Shown here: positions 19,447-27,659 of the stretch, piece by piece
Numbering within the stretch: the stretch's first letter is position 1
Layout of the letters: the number at the start of each line of letters is the position of its first letter
DNA from: Zobellia uliginosa
Lineage (GTDB): Bacteria; Bacteroidota; Bacteroidia; Flavobacteriales; Flavobacteriaceae
DNA length: 64,000 nt
NCBI RefSeq assembly: GCF_900156625.1
Contig: NZ_FTOB01000002.1
Span: 738,275 to 802,274 of the forward strand
Reading direction: 5' to 3'
Position numbers and translations under genes: made by a program
The notes under the pieces: generated by a model
What the model saw: the letters and a program-made list of their open reading frames with translations, nothing else
What the model was told of the DNA's origin: nothing
Database searches by the model: none

Positions 19447-20193
19447 ATGAAAATCGACTGGTTTACCGTAATAGCCCAAATCATCAACTTCTTGGTGTTG
19501 ATGTGGTTATTGAAACATTTTCTCTATAGGCCTATTTTAGCTTCCATAGATGAACGGGAAACGAATATAAAGAAGCAATTGTTGGAGGCTGAATCGCAAA
19601 AAAAGGAAGCGGCCAAGGCAAGGGACGAATTCAACCACAAAAATGAGATTTTTGATATGGAGAAGGATGAGTTGATGCGAAAGGCGGCTATAGAGGCCAA
19701 GAACGAAGGGGATAGGCTAAGGGAAGAGGCGAGAAACGAAGCGAATGAACTCAAGGAACACTTGGAAAAGGCTTTTGCCGAAGACCAAACCATCAAAAAC
19801 AATGGTATGGCGAAAAGGATTAAGGGCGAAGTGCTTGATATTGCCCGAAAAACCCTGAAAGACCTGTCGTCCGCTAGTCTGGAAGGGCAAACCCTTGAGG
19901 TCTTTTTAAATAAAATAAATGGCTTGCGAGCCGATGAAAAAGTAAAACTTTCAAAAGCCCTTGAGGGAGGCGAACCCATATTGGTACACAGTACTTTTCC
20001 CCTATCGAAAAAACAACGGGAAGCCATACGAACCACGGTAAAAAGCTTGCTGAAAACAGAAGCTGTTATTGAGTTTAAAACCCGACCGGAATTGATCAAC
20101 GGAATAGAAATGTTGTCGAATGGTTATAGGCTGTCTTGGAGTATAAAGGACTATTTAAAACCTCTTGAAGAAGCTGTAGGGATAGAAAGCTAG
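19447..20193 (+). CDS. atpF: N-ATPase subunit b with delta-like C-terminal domain
   Basis: The 248-residue protein starts with a single membrane span (MKIDWFTVIAQIINFLVLMWLLKHFLYRPI) and continues as a long charged helix to about residue 130. This is the usual b subunit. The last ~80 residues differ: VHSTFPLSKKQREAIRTTV, then RPELINGIEMLSNGY and WSIKDYLKPLE. They resemble the C-terminal part of the delta/OSCP subunit (TA-PL-QR, DPSLIGG, G-DGS-L). The cluster has no separate atpH, so this fusion may supply the stator link (inference). Confidence 0.88.
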   Translation: MKIDWFTVIAQIINFLVLMWLLKHFLYRPILASIDERETNIKKQLLEAESQKKEAAKARDEFNHKNEIFDMEKDELMRKAAIEAKNEGDRLREEARNEANELKEHLEKAFAEDQTIKNNGMAKRIKGEVLDIARKTLKDLSSASLEGQTLEVFLNKINGLRADEKVKLSKALEGGEPILVHSTFPLSKKQREAIRTTVKSLLKTEAVIEFKTRPELINGIEMLSNGYRLSWSIKDYLKPLEEAVGIES

Positions 20194-20215
20194 ATAAAAC
20201 GGAAATCGAAATGAA

Positions 20216-21745
20216 ATGGGAGCAACGGATTATAATGGTTTAGTAGACGATACGTTTAATGAACTTGCCAAACAAACGGAACGTCACGAGTTCAAGCTAT
20301 CGCCAAAAGAAATAGGGCGTGTTACCAGCGTTTCCGCCGGTGTGGTAAAAGTATCCGGCTTGCCTAATGTGGAATATGAGGAGTTGTTGAAATTCCCGGG
20401 AGACTTATACGGTATTGCCTTTAATATCGATGAAGACGAAATTGGTGCCATTCTCTTGGGAGAGGATTCCGATTTAAATACCGGTGACCTTGTTGAACGT
20501 ACGAATCGCGTAATGGACGTTCCTGTGGGCAAGGCCCTTCTTGGAAGGGTCATTGGGCCATTGGGCCAAGCTATGGATGAAAAAGGGGCGATTTCCTATG
20601 AAAAAAGGCTTCCTATAGAAAGGAATGCGACACCCATTATGGACCGTGCCGGGGTCAGTATGCCCTTACAGACTGGAATTAAGGTAATAGATGCCCTGAT
20701 TCCCATAGGGCGCGGGCAAAGGGAATTGATTTTGGGTGATCGGCAAACCGGGAAGACGGCCATTGCTTTAGATACCATAGTCAATCAAAAAGATAAAGAT
20801 GTCATTTGTATCTATTGCGCCATTGGGCAACGGGCTTCATCGATTGCCAAGGTTATTGCCGATTTAAAGGAAAATGGCGCCATGGTGTATACCATCGTTA
20901 TGGTAACCGAAGGAAATAATTCACCAGGGCTTCAATATATTGCTCCCTATGCGGCTACGAGTATAGCCGAATATTTTATGGAGATGGGGAAGGATGTGCT
21001 TATCGTTTATGATGATCTAACGAACCACGCAAGGGCGTATCGCGAGCTTTCCCTTTTACTAAAAAGACCTCCGGGGCGTGAGGCCTTTCCTGGCGATATA
21101 TTTTATATCCATTCCCGATTGTTGGAGCGTTCTACGCATCTAAGCGAAGAACTCGGAGGTGGTTCACTGACGGCCCTTCCTATAATCGAAACCGAGGCAC
21201 AGAACATTTCGGCCTATATACCTACCAATTTGATTTCAATAACCGATGGACAGATTTACCTATCGCCCAAACAATTTGAATTGGGCATTCTACCCGCGGT
21301 TGAGGTGGGGAAATCGGTTTCTCGAGTGGGCGGTAAGGCCCAATTGCCGGCTTATAGGGCTATTACGGGCGACTTAAAACTTGGGTTTTCACAGTTTGAG
21401 GAATTGGAGACCTTTGCCCGTTTTGGTTCCCACTTAGATGAAGAAACAAAAAAGGTGATCGAACACGGTAAGCGTATTCGGGAAGTTCTCAAACAGAATG
21501 AACTAGAGCCCTTATCCGTAGCGGAACAAATCGGTGTACTTCTGGCGCTCACCCAAGGCCTTTTTGATAGGGTTCCTATTGAAGATATGCGTGAGGCCGA
21601 AAAGACGGTCATAAAAAGTATAGACACCTTGCCTGAGTCCGTTCAAAAAAGCTTTTACTCCAATAATATTGTAGACGAGACTGGGCGGGAAAGCATGTTA
21701 GCGGCCGCCAAAAGGGCACTTGCTGCCTTTCAAACGGAAGGGTAA
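20216..21745 (+). CDS. atpA: N-type ATPase alpha subunit
   Basis: The 509-residue F1 alpha subunit has Walker [10 protein letters not shown] near 170-178, [13 protein letters not shown] near 196-208, and the nucleotide-site loop with [14 protein letters not shown] near 281-294. The ATPase signature [17 protein letters not shown] is near 325-341. Length and motifs fit a functional alpha subunit. It is 22 bp after the b subunit gene, and there is no delta gene between them. Confidence 0.95.
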   Translation: MGATDYNGLVDDTFNELAKQTERHEFKLSPKEIGRVTSVSAGVVKVSGLPNVEYEELLKFPGDLYGIAFNIDEDEIGAILLGEDSDLNTGDLVERTNRVMDVPVGKALLGRVIGPLGQAMDEKGAISYEKRLPIERNATPIMDRAGVSMPLQTGIKVIDALIPIGRGQRELILGDRQTGKTAIALDTIVNQKDKDVICIYCAIGQRASSIAKVIADLKENGAMVYTIVMVTEGNNSPGLQYIAPYAATSIAEYFMEMGKDVLIVYDDLTNHARAYRELSLLLKRPPGREAFPGDIFYIHSRLLERSTHLSEELGGGSLTALPIIETEAQNISAYIPTNLISITDGQIYLSPKQFELGILPAVEVGKSVSRVGGKAQLPAYRAITGDLKLGFSQFEELETFARFGSHLDEETKKVIEHGKRIREVLKQNELEPLSVAEQIGVLLALTQGLFDRVPIEDMREAEKTVIKSIDTLPESVQKSFYSNNIVDETGRESMLAAAKRALAAFQTEG

Positions 21746-21763
21746 GCACCAAAAATAAGAGCC

Positions 21764-22669
21764 ATGGATTCATTGGAAAGTTTAACGAGACAGATTACCG
21801 GAGCCAAGGAGCTCAACTCCATAGTGCGTACTATGAAGGCTATGGCCGCCGCTAATATCGGACAGTATGAAAGGGCCATGGAGTCTTTAGGGGATTATTG
21901 GACCAATGTTTCTTTGGGACTTGTGGCCTATTTAAGGCACATCGGATTGGAAAGCCCTATTGTAAAACAGGGTGCAAACCCTAAAAAAGGCCCGAAATCT
22001 ATTTGCGCTATTGTTTTTGGATCGGATCAGGGCTTTGTCGGGCAGTTTAACGATGCCCTTTCGGAATACGTGCAAGAGTCCTTGTCCGCTCACCAGGGGA
22101 AAATGGAAATCTGGACCGTGGGGGTGCGCATACCTCTATTGTTAAAGGATAGGGGCATGACCGTAACCAAGGAATTCAATCTACCCAATTCCATTCATGC
22201 CATTACCGCCCTTATTGGGTCTATTTTACTACAGGTAGAAGAAAACCGCGAAAATGGAAACATAGATGAGTACTACCTTTTTCATAACCATTTGGAAAAC
22301 GAAGGTTCTTATCGACAGGAAAAATCACGTCTATTTCCCCTAGATGCAAAGTGGCAACAAGAAAATGGACGCTTAAAATGGCCTTCCCAAAAACAACCCG
22401 AAGTGATAGGGGACAGTGCTAAGCTTATAGGAAGTTTAATTCGTGAATATCTCTTTGTTAGCCTATATAAAACCTGTACGGAATCATTGGCCAGTGAAAA
22501 TTTAAGCAGGTTGAATGCCATGCAACGCGCAGAAAAGAACATTGAAGAATTGCTCGATGATATAGGCCACACCTATCATCGTTTAAGGCAAAGTTCAATA
22601 GACGAGGAACTTTTTGATGTAGTCTCGGGGTTTACGGCCCTTAAGAAAGACAAGAAGTTGGGAGTTTAA
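21764..22669 (+). CDS. atpG: N-type ATPase gamma subunit
   Basis: The 301-residue protein has the coiled-coil N-terminus with IVRTMKAMAAANI (near 21-33), a Rossmann-like middle with IVFGSDQGFVGQFN, and a C-terminal helix with RLNAMQRAEKNIEELL and RLRQSSIDEELFDVVSG. These match the conserved gamma rotor ends. The middle domain is divergent, as in known N-ATPase gamma subunits. It is the last gene of the operon. Confidence 0.92.
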   Translation: MDSLESLTRQITGAKELNSIVRTMKAMAAANIGQYERAMESLGDYWTNVSLGLVAYLRHIGLESPIVKQGANPKKGPKSICAIVFGSDQGFVGQFNDALSEYVQESLSAHQGKMEIWTVGVRIPLLLKDRGMTVTKEFNLPNSIHAITALIGSILLQVEENRENGNIDEYYLFHNHLENEGSYRQEKSRLFPLDAKWQQENGRLKWPSQKQPEVIGDSAKLIGSLIREYLFVSLYKTCTESLASENLSRLNAMQRAEKNIEELLDDIGHTYHRLRQSSIDEELFDVVSGFTALKKDKKLGV

Positions 22670-22714
22670 AACCAAGCGTATCAACTAACGGTACTATGGC
22701 AAGCTAAAGTCCGG

Positions 22715-22738
22715 TTTACATCTGTTTCTAGATGTAAA
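22715..22738. terminator. Candidate hairpin after the N-ATPase operon
   Basis: TTTACATCT (22715-22723) pairs with AGATGTAAA (22730-22738) around a 6-nt loop. There is no strong T-tract directly after it, so it may be a 3-prime end stabiliser rather than an intrinsic terminator. Confidence 0.45.
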
Positions 22739-22777
22739 TAGGTGTTTCCTGTCCACTAGTCCCACCAAAGCTTTTTT

Positions 22778-23230
22778 TTAGGTCTCGCGACGCCTACCGG
22801 TAATCTCAAGGATTTTGATTATGTATATGATAGGATTACCCCTAGAATAGGATTTACTTGAAAACTCATTGATGAATTCAACGTTTTTATGCTCTTGCCT
22901 GTGGATAATCCCCTTTATGCCTTCTATAAAGGTGTGAAGCTTCTCTTTCGCCTTTTCGCCATCAAGCTCTTCAAATTCGCCAAGGACAAGGGCAGATTCC
23001 CAATTTACCATGGAATGGATTTCTTCCACTACCAGGGAAACGGATGAATTTTTTCTCAATGCATTTACTTTATGGCCTTCCGTGGTGTAGCTTATGAGCG
23101 TATTGTCCTCAGGGTCGAAATAGTAGGTGATGGGAACCACATAGGGTTTTCCGTCTGATATATAGGCCAGATGGCCGGTGTAATTTTTTCTAAGGATACC
23201 GGTACTTTCACTAACTGAGATTTCCTTCAT
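22778..23230 (-). CDS. Pyridoxamine 5'-phosphate oxidase-fold flavin-binding protein
   Basis: The 150-residue protein matches the split-barrel flavin-binding group: GHLAYISDGKPYVVPITYYF near 19-38, NTLISYTTEGHKVNALRKN near 43-61, and SVSLVVEEIHSMVNWESALVLGEFEEL near 63-89. Members bind FMN, F420 or heme and are often annotated as pyridoxamine oxidase-like without proven activity. It is convergent with atpG, and its own island-type operator lies far upstream at 23439. Role probably redox or antioxidant. Confidence 0.85.
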   Translation of the reverse strand: MKEISVSESTGILRKNYTGHLAYISDGKPYVVPITYYFDPEDNTLISYTTEGHKVNALRKNSSVSLVVEEIHSMVNWESALVLGEFEELDGEKAKEKLHTFIEGIKGIIHRQEHKNVEFINEFSSKSYSRGNPIIYIIKILEITGRRRET

Positions 23231-23408
23231 AAATGGGGTGTTTTATAAGTATTAGGGTTTGAATGATGGGGCATCTATTTTCTTTGGGGGAGAGAACTTC
23301 TTGTTTAAGTTAAGCTAATTATTTAATTCAGCCATCTGTTTTTCACTTATTTAGGAAGGTCTTAATTGTTTGTAGACCATTAATTACAAGGTTTTTGGTT
23401 CACAGGGA

Positions 23409-23452
23409 TGAAGGTATTACAGTATTAAAAAACGCCCTATGATTTATATCAT
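23409..23452 (-). promoter_or_regulatory. Island regulon operator upstream of the PNPOx-fold gene
   Basis: Operator ATGAT-TTAT-ATCAT at 23439-23452 has perfect arms. At the standard spacing the minus strand reads TACCTTCA (23416 to 23409), four of six defined -7 bases. The start codon at 23230 is about 170 bp away, so the leader would be long. The rest of 23231-23521 shows nothing else clear. Confidence 0.5.
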
Positions 23453-23521
23453 ATCATCATGAAGCGATCATAGGGGCATAGCTTACATGCTTTGTTACTT
23501 GGTGTTTATGAGGGTGCCCTG

Positions 23522-24502
23522 TTATTCTTTTTGATTCTTTTCTTGTCGTTTTTCCTGTTTTTTGAAATAGCCACGGGTCAAAAAATTATGTTTTAAGGCT
23601 TCCATGTTTTCGTTGAATTTGACCAGTCCCTCATCTGCGTTCTTTACGGAGTTTTGAAGCTGGTGTACCAAGGTGGTATCCGTTGTCAAATAGTTTATGG
23701 CGCCTTTCCCTTTGTTTATCCGGTCGACTACCGCGTTGAGGTTTTTTGCGGTCCCCTCAATTTCAACGGATGCGTTTTCAAGGTTATCGATTACATTCCG
23801 GATTTTTGCCCCGGAAAGGGAGTCGCCCAATAGGGTTCCGACAACACTTTCCTTTGAATTGAAATGTTGTACAAGATCATTCAGTTTATGCATGGTCGTA
23901 CGGGCATCGTTACTGGTCTGTTTCAGGTTGGCCAAGGTCTGTTTTAAGTCGTCTCCCATAAGCGTGTCATTGAGTAAACGACCCAAGGTTCCGCCTCCCT
24001 TATTGATAGAACGGGTAATATGAAGGAGCTGCTCGGTCAATAGGGCGGCATTTTCATTGGTTACGCTTAAGGTATTCATCATATCTGCAGTGGCCACTCC
24101 ACTAAACGAATTGATTTCATCCCCGGATTGAACATAGGATGCTTCGCCTATGCCAGGAACGATGTTAATGATCATACTCCCCACTAGGCCATCTGAGCCG
24201 ATATTGGCTATGGCATTTTTTTTGATATGTTTTTGCATTTTGGCATCGATGAGCATATCTACCTCGATCGTGGTGTCGTTGATCATTTCAATATCCTTTA
24301 CCGTACCGATGCCGATACCGGCATAACGAACATTGTTGCCATTCTGCAACCCCCGTATGTTCTTAAAGGTGACCTTAAGGGTAAAGCTATTGCCGAACAT
24401 GTTTTGTCGGTTTCCGATGAAATAGATGACCAGAACCAATAAGGCCGTACCTATGAGGACAAAAATCCCTAACCTAAATTTCTCCGATGCTGATTTTTCC
24501 AT
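23522..24502 (-). CDS. mlaD: MlaD-like MCE domain lipid-transport protein
   Basis: The 326-residue protein has one N-terminal membrane span (about 10-29) and an MCE domain with the typical VTFKNIRGLQNGNNVRYAGIGIGTV (near 44-68) and GLVGSMIINIVPG (near 105-117). A long helical, Asn-rich C-terminus follows. MCE proteins shuttle phospholipids between inner and outer membranes. It is the third gene of a leftward MlaE-MlaF-MlaD set, 3 bp after the ATPase. Confidence 0.9.
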   Translation of the reverse strand: MEKSASEKFRLGIFVLIGTALLVLVIYFIGNRQNMFGNSFTLKVTFKNIRGLQNGNNVRYAGIGIGTVKDIEMINDTTIEVDMLIDAKMQKHIKKNAIANIGSDGLVGSMIINIVPGIGEASYVQSGDEINSFSGVATADMMNTLSVTNENAALLTEQLLHITRSINKGGGTLGRLLNDTLMGDDLKQTLANLKQTSNDARTTMHKLNDLVQHFNSKESVVGTLLGDSLSGAKIRNVIDNLENASVEIEGTAKNLNAVVDRINKGKGAINYLTTDTTLVHQLQNSVKNADEGLVKFNENMEALKHNFLTRGYFKKQEKRQEKNQKE

Positions 24503-24505
24503 AAT

Positions 24506-25294
24506 CTATTTTTTAAAGAAGGCCTCTATTTTGGGGTCCTTAGATTGTGAGAGCTGGGCGTAGGTACCTTCGGCGTAGTTGATACCATCGACCAATAAGA
24601 TCATTCGATCCGAGATGACCCTGGCACAATCGACATCGTGTGTAATGATCAATGAAGAGGTGCCATATTTTGACTGTATGTTGCGCATTAATTCAATGAT
24701 TTCCTTGGAGGTAATCGGGTCTAAGCCGCTTGTAGGCTCATCGTAGAGAATGATTTTTGGGCGTAAGATCAAGGTTCGGGCCAAGGCTATCCGTCTTTTC
24801 ATTCCTCCCGACAGTTCTTCGGGCATCAAGTCGATGGTATGTGCCAGCCCCACATTTTCCAAGGCTTCGACCACCAAGGCCTTGGTATCTGTCTGTTTTC
24901 CGAATTTCTCCTTGTGCCGTCGTAAAGGGAACTCCAAATTCTCTCGTACCGTCATTGAATCGTACAATGCGCTTCCCTGAAATAGGAAACCGATATCGGA
25001 GCGGAGTTCATCGAGTGTTTCTCGATCTAGGTTCTTAATTTCCTTCCCCATAACCGAAATATATCCCGTATCGGGTTGTATAAGACCTACCAAGCACTTT
25101 ATCATCACTGATTTTCCTGAGCCCGATTTCCCCATGACCACTAGGTTCTCGCCCTTATGCAATTTCATATGGAAGCCATTGAGCACCTTATGGCCCGAAA
25201 AACTCTTATAGAGATCTTTGATTTCCATTATTACCTCTTTTGTAGGGGATTTGGAACTATCTTTTACAGCTATGTTTTTCTCTTCTTCCATCAT
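24506..25294 (-). CDS. mlaF: MlaF-like ABC transporter ATPase
   Basis: The 262-residue protein contains Walker A GKSGSGKS near 55-62, the signature LSGGMKRR near 161-168 and Walker B IILYDEPTSGLDP near 180-192, followed by the switch His in IITHD. This is the nucleotide-binding part of an Mla-type lipid ABC transporter. It starts 4 bp inside the permease gene, so the two are translationally coupled. Confidence 0.92.
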   Translation of the reverse strand: MMEEEKNIAVKDSSKSPTKEVIMEIKDLYKSFSGHKVLNGFHMKLHKGENLVVMGKSGSGKSVMIKCLVGLIQPDTGYISVMGKEIKNLDRETLDELRSDIGFLFQGSALYDSMTVRENLEFPLRRHKEKFGKQTDTKALVVEALENVGLAHTIDLMPEELSGGMKRRIALARTLILRPKIILYDEPTSGLDPITSKEIIELMRNIQSKYGTSSLIITHDVDCARVISDRMILLVDGINYAEGTYAQLSQSKDPKIEAFFKK

Positions 25295-26067
25295 ACGTCA
25301 TAAAATATATTCGAGATAAAAACCGCTACAAAATCTATAACGAACAAGAGCAAGGAAGCCATTACTACGGCCGTATTGGCGGCAATACCGACACCTGCCG
25401 TTCCCTTTTTACTGTAAAAGCCCTTGTAGCAACCAACGATTCCAATGGCAAAACCAAAGAAGAAGGTCTTGATGGTAGCCGGTATAATGTCGGTATAGGT
25501 CAATACCTCAAAAACAGTATTGAAATAGAGCTGAAAGGAAACGTTTCCTTCTATATTTTCAACCAAGGCCGATCCGAAAAGGGCAAGGGCATCACTCACG
25601 ACAACAAGAAGGGGGAGCATCATTACAGATGCCATAACACGTGTGACCACCAAAAATTTAAAAGGGTTGGTACCCGATACTTCCATGGCGTCAATCTGTT
25701 CGGTAACGCGCATCGAGCCCAGTTCCGCACCTATGCCCGAAGATATCCTTCCAGCACAGACCAGGGCGGTGATTACGGGGCCGAGTTCTCGTACGATCGA
25801 GATTCCCACCATATTGGGCATCCAAGAAACCGCACCGAACTGTATCATGGTCGGTCGTGATTGTAGGTCCAACACCAGACCTATGATAAAACCGGTGACC
25901 AATACCAAGGAGAGGGATCGATAGCCAATTTGATAACACTGCCTCAAAAACTCATTGAATTCATACGGTGGCCGCAAGGCTTCCTTAAAAAAACGAGCCG
26001 CGAAATAGGAGAGCTCACCGATCTCGATCAGCCATTGCCTTATCTTTTTTGGAGTCTTGAAGTTCAA
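25291..26067 (-). CDS. mlaE: MlaE-like ABC transporter permease
   Basis: The 258-residue integral membrane protein has about five to six spans. It matches MlaE with SIVRELGPVITALVCAGRISSGIGAELGSMRVTEQIDAMEV over about residues 89-131 and GFYSKKGTAGVGIAANTAVV near 218-237. It is the first gene of the mlaEFD unit, with an exact island promoter just upstream. Confidence 0.93.
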   Translation of the reverse strand: MNFKTPKKIRQWLIEIGELSYFAARFFKEALRPPYEFNEFLRQCYQIGYRSLSLVLVTGFIIGLVLDLQSRPTMIQFGAVSWMPNMVGISIVRELGPVITALVCAGRISSGIGAELGSMRVTEQIDAMEVSGTNPFKFLVVTRVMASVMMLPLLVVVSDALALFGSALVENIEGNVSFQLYFNTVFEVLTYTDIIPATIKTFFFGFAIGIVGCYKGFYSKKGTAGVGIAANTAVVMASLLLFVIDFVAVFISNIFYDV

Positions 26068-26101
26068 ATCTATTTTCTGAATCGGTGACGGTGCGTAACC
26101 T

Positions 26102-26145
26102 CAAAAGTAAAGGTCTGGCAAGGGAGTTTGGATGATTTGGGTCAT
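26102..26145 (-). promoter_or_regulatory. Island regulon promoter for mlaEFD
   Basis: Operator ATGAT-TTGG-GTCAT at 26132-26145 and exact -7 box TACTTTTG (26109 to 26102 on the minus strand), spacing 29.5 bp. Confidence 0.8.
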
Positions 26146-26176
26146 GCCAAGGAAAAAAAGCATATGGGGCAAAAAG

Positions 26177-26220
26177 CTGATGTGGGTCATTCTTGCTGGC
26201 ATAGGCAAGGTTTAATTTTG
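26177..26220 (+). promoter_or_regulatory. Island regulon promoter for the ClC gene
   Basis: Operator core TGATGTGGGTCA at 26178-26189 and exact -7 box TAATTTTG at 26213-26220, spacing 29.5 bp. It is divergent from the mlaE promoter with independent operators. Confidence 0.8.
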
Positions 26221-26251
26221 TGCCATCTCGTTTTTCTAAGGGAGAGTTTAT

Positions 26252-27592
26252 ATGAAATCAATGGGCGAAAGAAACGGAACAAGTAGTAAAGATCGGTCGG
26301 TAAACCTTGACGTAAGGAATTATAAGCTTTTGTTGAATGCCCTTTTGATAGGAGTGATCACCGGCCTTTTGAGTTCGCTTTTTAGATTGGTGCTCTCGCG
26401 GTTATCGGCTTTGAGGACAACCTTTCAAATAGGAGGGGCCGATCAGCTTTGGCAAGATTGGTTTTGGTCTATGCTTTTTACTTTTTTTGGTATATGGTTT
26501 TCGATATTCTTGGTAAAAAAATATGCGCCTGAAGCCGCGGGCAGCGGCATTCAGGAAATAGAAGGGGCCCTTGACGGTGTGCGACCTGTGAGGTGGCGTA
26601 GGGTATTACCGATAAAGTTTTTTGCCTCAATATGCTCCTTGAGTAGCGGCTTGCTATTAGGCCGTGAAGGACCGACAGTCCAGATTGGAGCCAACGTAGG
26701 GAAAATGGTGGAGGATGTTTTTAAGCAATCCGTGGAAGAAGATAACCCTTTGATCAGTACAGGGGCCGCATCTGGTTTGGCAAGTGCCTTTAATGCTCCT
26801 TTTTCGGGAATTATTTTTGTCATAGAAGAAATGAACGGGCATTTTAAGTTCAATTTTTATTCGCTTGCGGCACTTATGATCGGTGCCGGTTCTGCCGATA
26901 TGGTGGTTAGGTTCTTGGTTGGAAGCGGGCCGATACTAAAAACCACGATTTTTACTTTTGAAAATTTAACGGGACTATGGCTATTTGTGGTATTCGGATT
27001 GATACTCAGCTGCATGGGAATTGCCTTTAATAAACTATTGATCGAAGCTTTGGATTTCTTTAAAAAAATAAGGATAAACCCTATTGTCATTGCTTTAAGT
27101 ATCGCCTTTGTCATTACTGCCGTAGGGTTGTATTCCGAAGATATGATCGGTTCGGGATATAGCACCATTGCGAATGCTTACAACGATTCCTTTACCTTGA
27201 AATTTCTACTGGCCCTGTTTGTGGTTCGGTTTTTCCTTTCGATTATGAGTTATGGGTCAGGGGTGCCAGGAGGTATTTTTACCCCCCTTATAACGTTAGG
27301 GGTAATTTCCGGAATGCTTTTTGGCGGGATGGCCCAATATTTTTTTCCGGACCTAGTTCAAGACCCGGCTATCTTTGGTGTAGCGGGTATGGCCGGTATC
27401 TTTGCCTCGACCATTAGGGCCCCGCTTACGGGCTTGGCCCTTTCAGTTGAAATGACGGCAAACTATGAGTTGATTTTACCTTTGATTTTTACTGCGGTTA
27501 CGGCTTCGGTCTGTACCACAATGCTGGGTAATGCACCGATTTACTCCATTTTGCTCAAACGAGTTTTACACAAGGGGGAGACGGCCGTTTAG
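26252..27592 (+). CDS. ClC-family chloride channel or H+/Cl- antiporter
   Basis: The 446-residue protein has 10 or more hydrophobic segments and all three ClC signatures: GSGIQEIE near 97-104, GREGPTVQIGA at 137-147, and GVPGGIFTP near 350. Glu139 in GREGP is the gating glutamate, and Glu193 in FVIEEM aligns with the proton-pathway glutamate of E. coli ClC, so exchange activity is possible. A purine-rich GGGAGAG lies before the start codon; an alternative ATG is 9 bases later. It is divergent from mlaE and convergent with the GH15 gene. Confidence 0.92.
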   Translation: MKSMGERNGTSSKDRSVNLDVRNYKLLLNALLIGVITGLLSSLFRLVLSRLSALRTTFQIGGADQLWQDWFWSMLFTFFGIWFSIFLVKKYAPEAAGSGIQEIEGALDGVRPVRWRRVLPIKFFASICSLSSGLLLGREGPTVQIGANVGKMVEDVFKQSVEEDNPLISTGAASGLASAFNAPFSGIIFVIEEMNGHFKFNFYSLAALMIGAGSADMVVRFLVGSGPILKTTIFTFENLTGLWLFVVFGLILSCMGIAFNKLLIEALDFFKKIRINPIVIALSIAFVITAVGLYSEDMIGSGYSTIANAYNDSFTLKFLLALFVVRFFLSIMSYGSGVPGGIFTPLITLGVISGMLFGGMAQYFFPDLVQDPAIFGVAGMAGIFASTIRAPLTGLALSVEMTANYELILPLIFTAVTASVCTTMLGNAPIYSILLKRVLHKGETAV

Positions 27593-27659
27593 GGCAGATG
27601 CTTCAGGGTAAGCGCAATGCTTCCTATGTAGTTAGGTAGAGAAGGCCCTTTCTTAAAAC

